Part shown: piece after piece, positions 62,741 to 64,000 of the stretch
How positions within the stretch are numbered: the stretch's first letter is position 1
Layout of the letters: each line of letters opens with the position of its first letter
DNA from: Ammoniphilus resinae
GTDB taxonomy: Bacteria; Bacillota; Bacilli; Aneurinibacillales; RAOX-1
Direction of reading: 5' to 3'
Assembly: GCF_017873965.1 (NCBI RefSeq)
Contig: NZ_JAGGKT010000001.1
Span: 186,001 to 250,000, forward strand
Length of the DNA stretch: 64,000 nt
Made by a program: the position numbers and the translations under genes
The notes under the pieces: model-generated
The model's database searches: none
Told to the model about the DNA's origin: nothing
The model's input: only the letters and a program-made list of their open reading frames with translations

Positions 62741-63895
62741 ATGCACACAGGGAATACGACGACGGATTCCATCCTCACGCTTGTATCAGATGGTGTCATC
62801 ATGATGGATGAAAAGGGAATTGTTCTTTCTGTCAATCCGGCGGCAGTCAGTATGTTTGGCTTTTCATCCACTGAATTGATCGGACATAGTATTAAGTTTC
62901 TTATTCCGGATTTATTCCCGAGTCACCAGGATGGAGGGTCTAAGGTGATCGGGTTGGGTCGAAAGGTTACAGGGAGGCGCAAGGATGGCTTCGAGCTGTC
63001 CCTTATGATTACCATTACGGAATCACATCCATTGAATGAAAATGAAAAGTGTTTTATTGGAATTATCCGAGATGTGACCGAACGAAAAAAGAGGCAAATG
63101 ACATGGCCAGAGAAATTGCTAGAATTACAAGCTATTCTTGATTCTTTCCCTGATTTGGTTTGGGTGAAAGATTTACAATTGAGATATACGTATGCCAACA
63201 TACAATACGCCGCAGCAATGAACCGGAATATAGAGGACATTCTGGGGGCAACAGATTTTGATTTGTTTCCTGAGGAAATGGCAATGGCGATCCGCAAGCA
63301 TGATGCAAAGGTTATGAAAACCATAGATATGCAGTATTTTGAAGAAAAAACGATTGATTCAAACGGTGAGACAAGTTATCGAAAGGTTAGTAAATACCCA
63401 ATTAGAAATGAATATGGAAATATTATCGGGATTCTAGGGGTTTGCAGCGATGTGACAGAAATCAAGCGAACGGAGGATTTATGTATTCGGCTCGGTCGAA
63501 TCCTTGATGATACATTAAACGAAATCTATATTTTTGAAGCTGCTGCCATGCGTTTCTCCCACGCGAATCAAAGCGCCTGTCGGAATATAGGGTATACCTT
63601 AGAGGAACTCTCTCAATTGACTTTACTAGATCTCATGCCGGGAATGACTGTGGAGGCTATAGAACAACTGATGACTCCCTTACTAGAAGGGGAAGAGCAA
63701 ATGATCTTTTTTGAAAGCTCTATCCTGCGAAAGGACGGTTCGGTTTATCCTGCAGATGTAAGGGTGCAAATTTCTGATTCGGAGGTCCCGCCTTTGTTCA
63801 TGGTGATCGTCCAGGATAGTACGGCGAGAAAGGAAGCAGAAGATGCCTTGCGAAAGGCGGAGCGGTATCTTTTGTATTCTCATACAGCAGAATGA
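62741..63895 (+). CDS. Triple-PAS protein lacking an output domain
   Basis: A 384-residue soluble protein with AAAGGAGG before ATG 62741. Three PAS/PAC domains lie at about 8-118 (LVSDGVIMMDEKGIVLSVNPAA ... FIGIIRDVTERKK), 125-245 (FPDLVWVKDLQLRYTYANIQYAAAM ... ILGVCSDVTEIKR) and 250-375. The protein ends DALRKAERYLLYSHTAE, where relatives usually continue into GGDEF, kinase or EAL domains. A perfect terminator follows at once, so no output domain is encoded. It may be a true PAS-only sensor or a truncated descendant. Confidence 0.82.
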   Translation: MHTGNTTTDSILTLVSDGVIMMDEKGIVLSVNPAAVSMFGFSSTELIGHSIKFLIPDLFPSHQDGGSKVIGLGRKVTGRRKDGFELSLMITITESHPLNENEKCFIGIIRDVTERKKRQMTWPEKLLELQAILDSFPDLVWVKDLQLRYTYANIQYAAAMNRNIEDILGATDFDLFPEEMAMAIRKHDAKVMKTIDMQYFEEKTIDSNGETSYRKVSKYPIRNEYGNIIGILGVCSDVTEIKRTEDLCIRLGRILDDTLNEIYIFEAAAMRFSHANQSACRNIGYTLEELSQLTLLDLMPGMTVEAIEQLMTPLLEGEEQMIFFESSILRKDGSVYPADVRVQISDSEVPPLFMVIVQDSTARKEAEDALRKAERYLLYSHTAE

Positions 63896-63896
63896 G

Positions 63897-63927
63897 AAAA
63901 GGGGTCGACAAGTAGTCGACCCCTTTT
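63897..63927. terminator. Bidirectional terminator between the PAS gene and sodA
   Basis: A perfect 13-bp stem AAAAGGGGTCGAC / GTCGACCCCTTTT with loop AAGTA. The A and T tracts serve both converging genes. Confidence 0.92.
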
Positions 63928-63938
63928 CGTTCATTGTA

Positions 63939-64000
63939 TTAGCGAGTAGCTGCCAAACGCTTGTTTACAGCATCCCAGTTGATTACGTTGAAGAAAGCTC
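63939..64000 (-). CDS. sodA: Superoxide dismutase (Mn/Fe), C-terminal fragment
   Basis: The minus strand reads AFFNVINWDAVNKRLAATR and a TAA stop at 63941-63939. This matches the conserved C terminus of Mn/Fe superoxide dismutases (usual form AFWNVVNWDEV). The remainder of the gene, with the metal ligands, lies beyond the window. Confidence 0.82.
   Translation of the reverse strand, partial: AFFNVINWDAVNKRLAATR

Overview
The window comes from a low-GC, spore-forming Firmicute, most likely a member of the Bacillales. The evidence is a cotJABC spore-coat operon, several S-layer-homology (SLH) surface proteins, a SecA2 translocase, a YfmL-type RNA helicase and many small families typical of that order (DUF2512, UPF0316, DUF423, DUF5658). 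No phage, insertion sequence, CRISPR array, rRNA or tRNA was seen. The last 62 bases are the 3' end of a superoxide dismutase gene, and the first 1.2 kb is an SLH gene cut by the window edge.

Layout. 0-4 kb: two SLH surface proteins and a DUF2512 membrane protein. 4.4-10 kb: metabolic genes (a beta-hydroxyacid-dehydrogenase-like oxidoreductase, a frameshifted cupin/pirin remnant, yfmL, 1-pyrroline-5-carboxylate dehydrogenase with a heme-oxygenase-fold diiron-type enzyme) and a UPF0316 protein. 10.1-10.4 kb: an intergenic cluster of DnaA boxes. 10.5-14.7 kb: a SARP-type response regulator and a hybrid kinase that carries two kinase cores. 14.9-26.5 kb: a surface-export locus with secA2, a small unknown protein, a 2283-residue Ig-repeat surface protein and an SLH protein. 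26.8-28.1 kb: lhgO. 28.2-33.1 kb: a truncated chemoreceptor, a c-di-GMP-II riboswitch, a PAS-GGDEF-EAL protein, a PilZ protein and a globin-coupled chemoreceptor. 33.7-50 kb: a type IV pilus locus. It holds a large vWA protein, three minor-pilin-type genes on the minus strand, a VanW/G5 protein, pilB, pilT, pilC, a second c-di-GMP-II riboswitch, the major pilin, and pilM, pilN, pilO and pilD. 50-64 kb: housekeeping and accessory genes, including lrgAB, a purine permease, a candidate selenocysteine glutaredoxin, panE, cotJABC, an unlinked trpB, a GlcD-type oxidase, a PAP2 phosphatase, mutY and a PAS-only protein.

Two observations stand out. First, c-di-GMP appears at four levels around the pilus locus. 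There are two class II c-di-GMP riboswitches whose pseudoknots differ in sequence but are both fully paired, one before the GGDEF-EAL gene and one before pilA. The GGDEF-EAL and PilZ proteins lie next to each other, and PilB has an N-terminal MshEN domain with both c-di-GMP-binding motifs. Second, the 76-residue glutaredoxin-like gene at 54555-54785 has an in-frame TGA exactly where the first active-site cysteine should be (T-TGA-P-P-C). A perfect 7-bp hairpin with a GGC loop follows 20 nt later, as expected of a bacterial SECIS element. This is a strong selenoprotein candidate that ordinary gene calling would miss.

Intergenic DNA also carries several short palindromic repeat families (9.3, 24.6 and 58.7 kb), a 52-bp tandem duplication (4.2 kb) and a compact three-hairpin element (52 kb).
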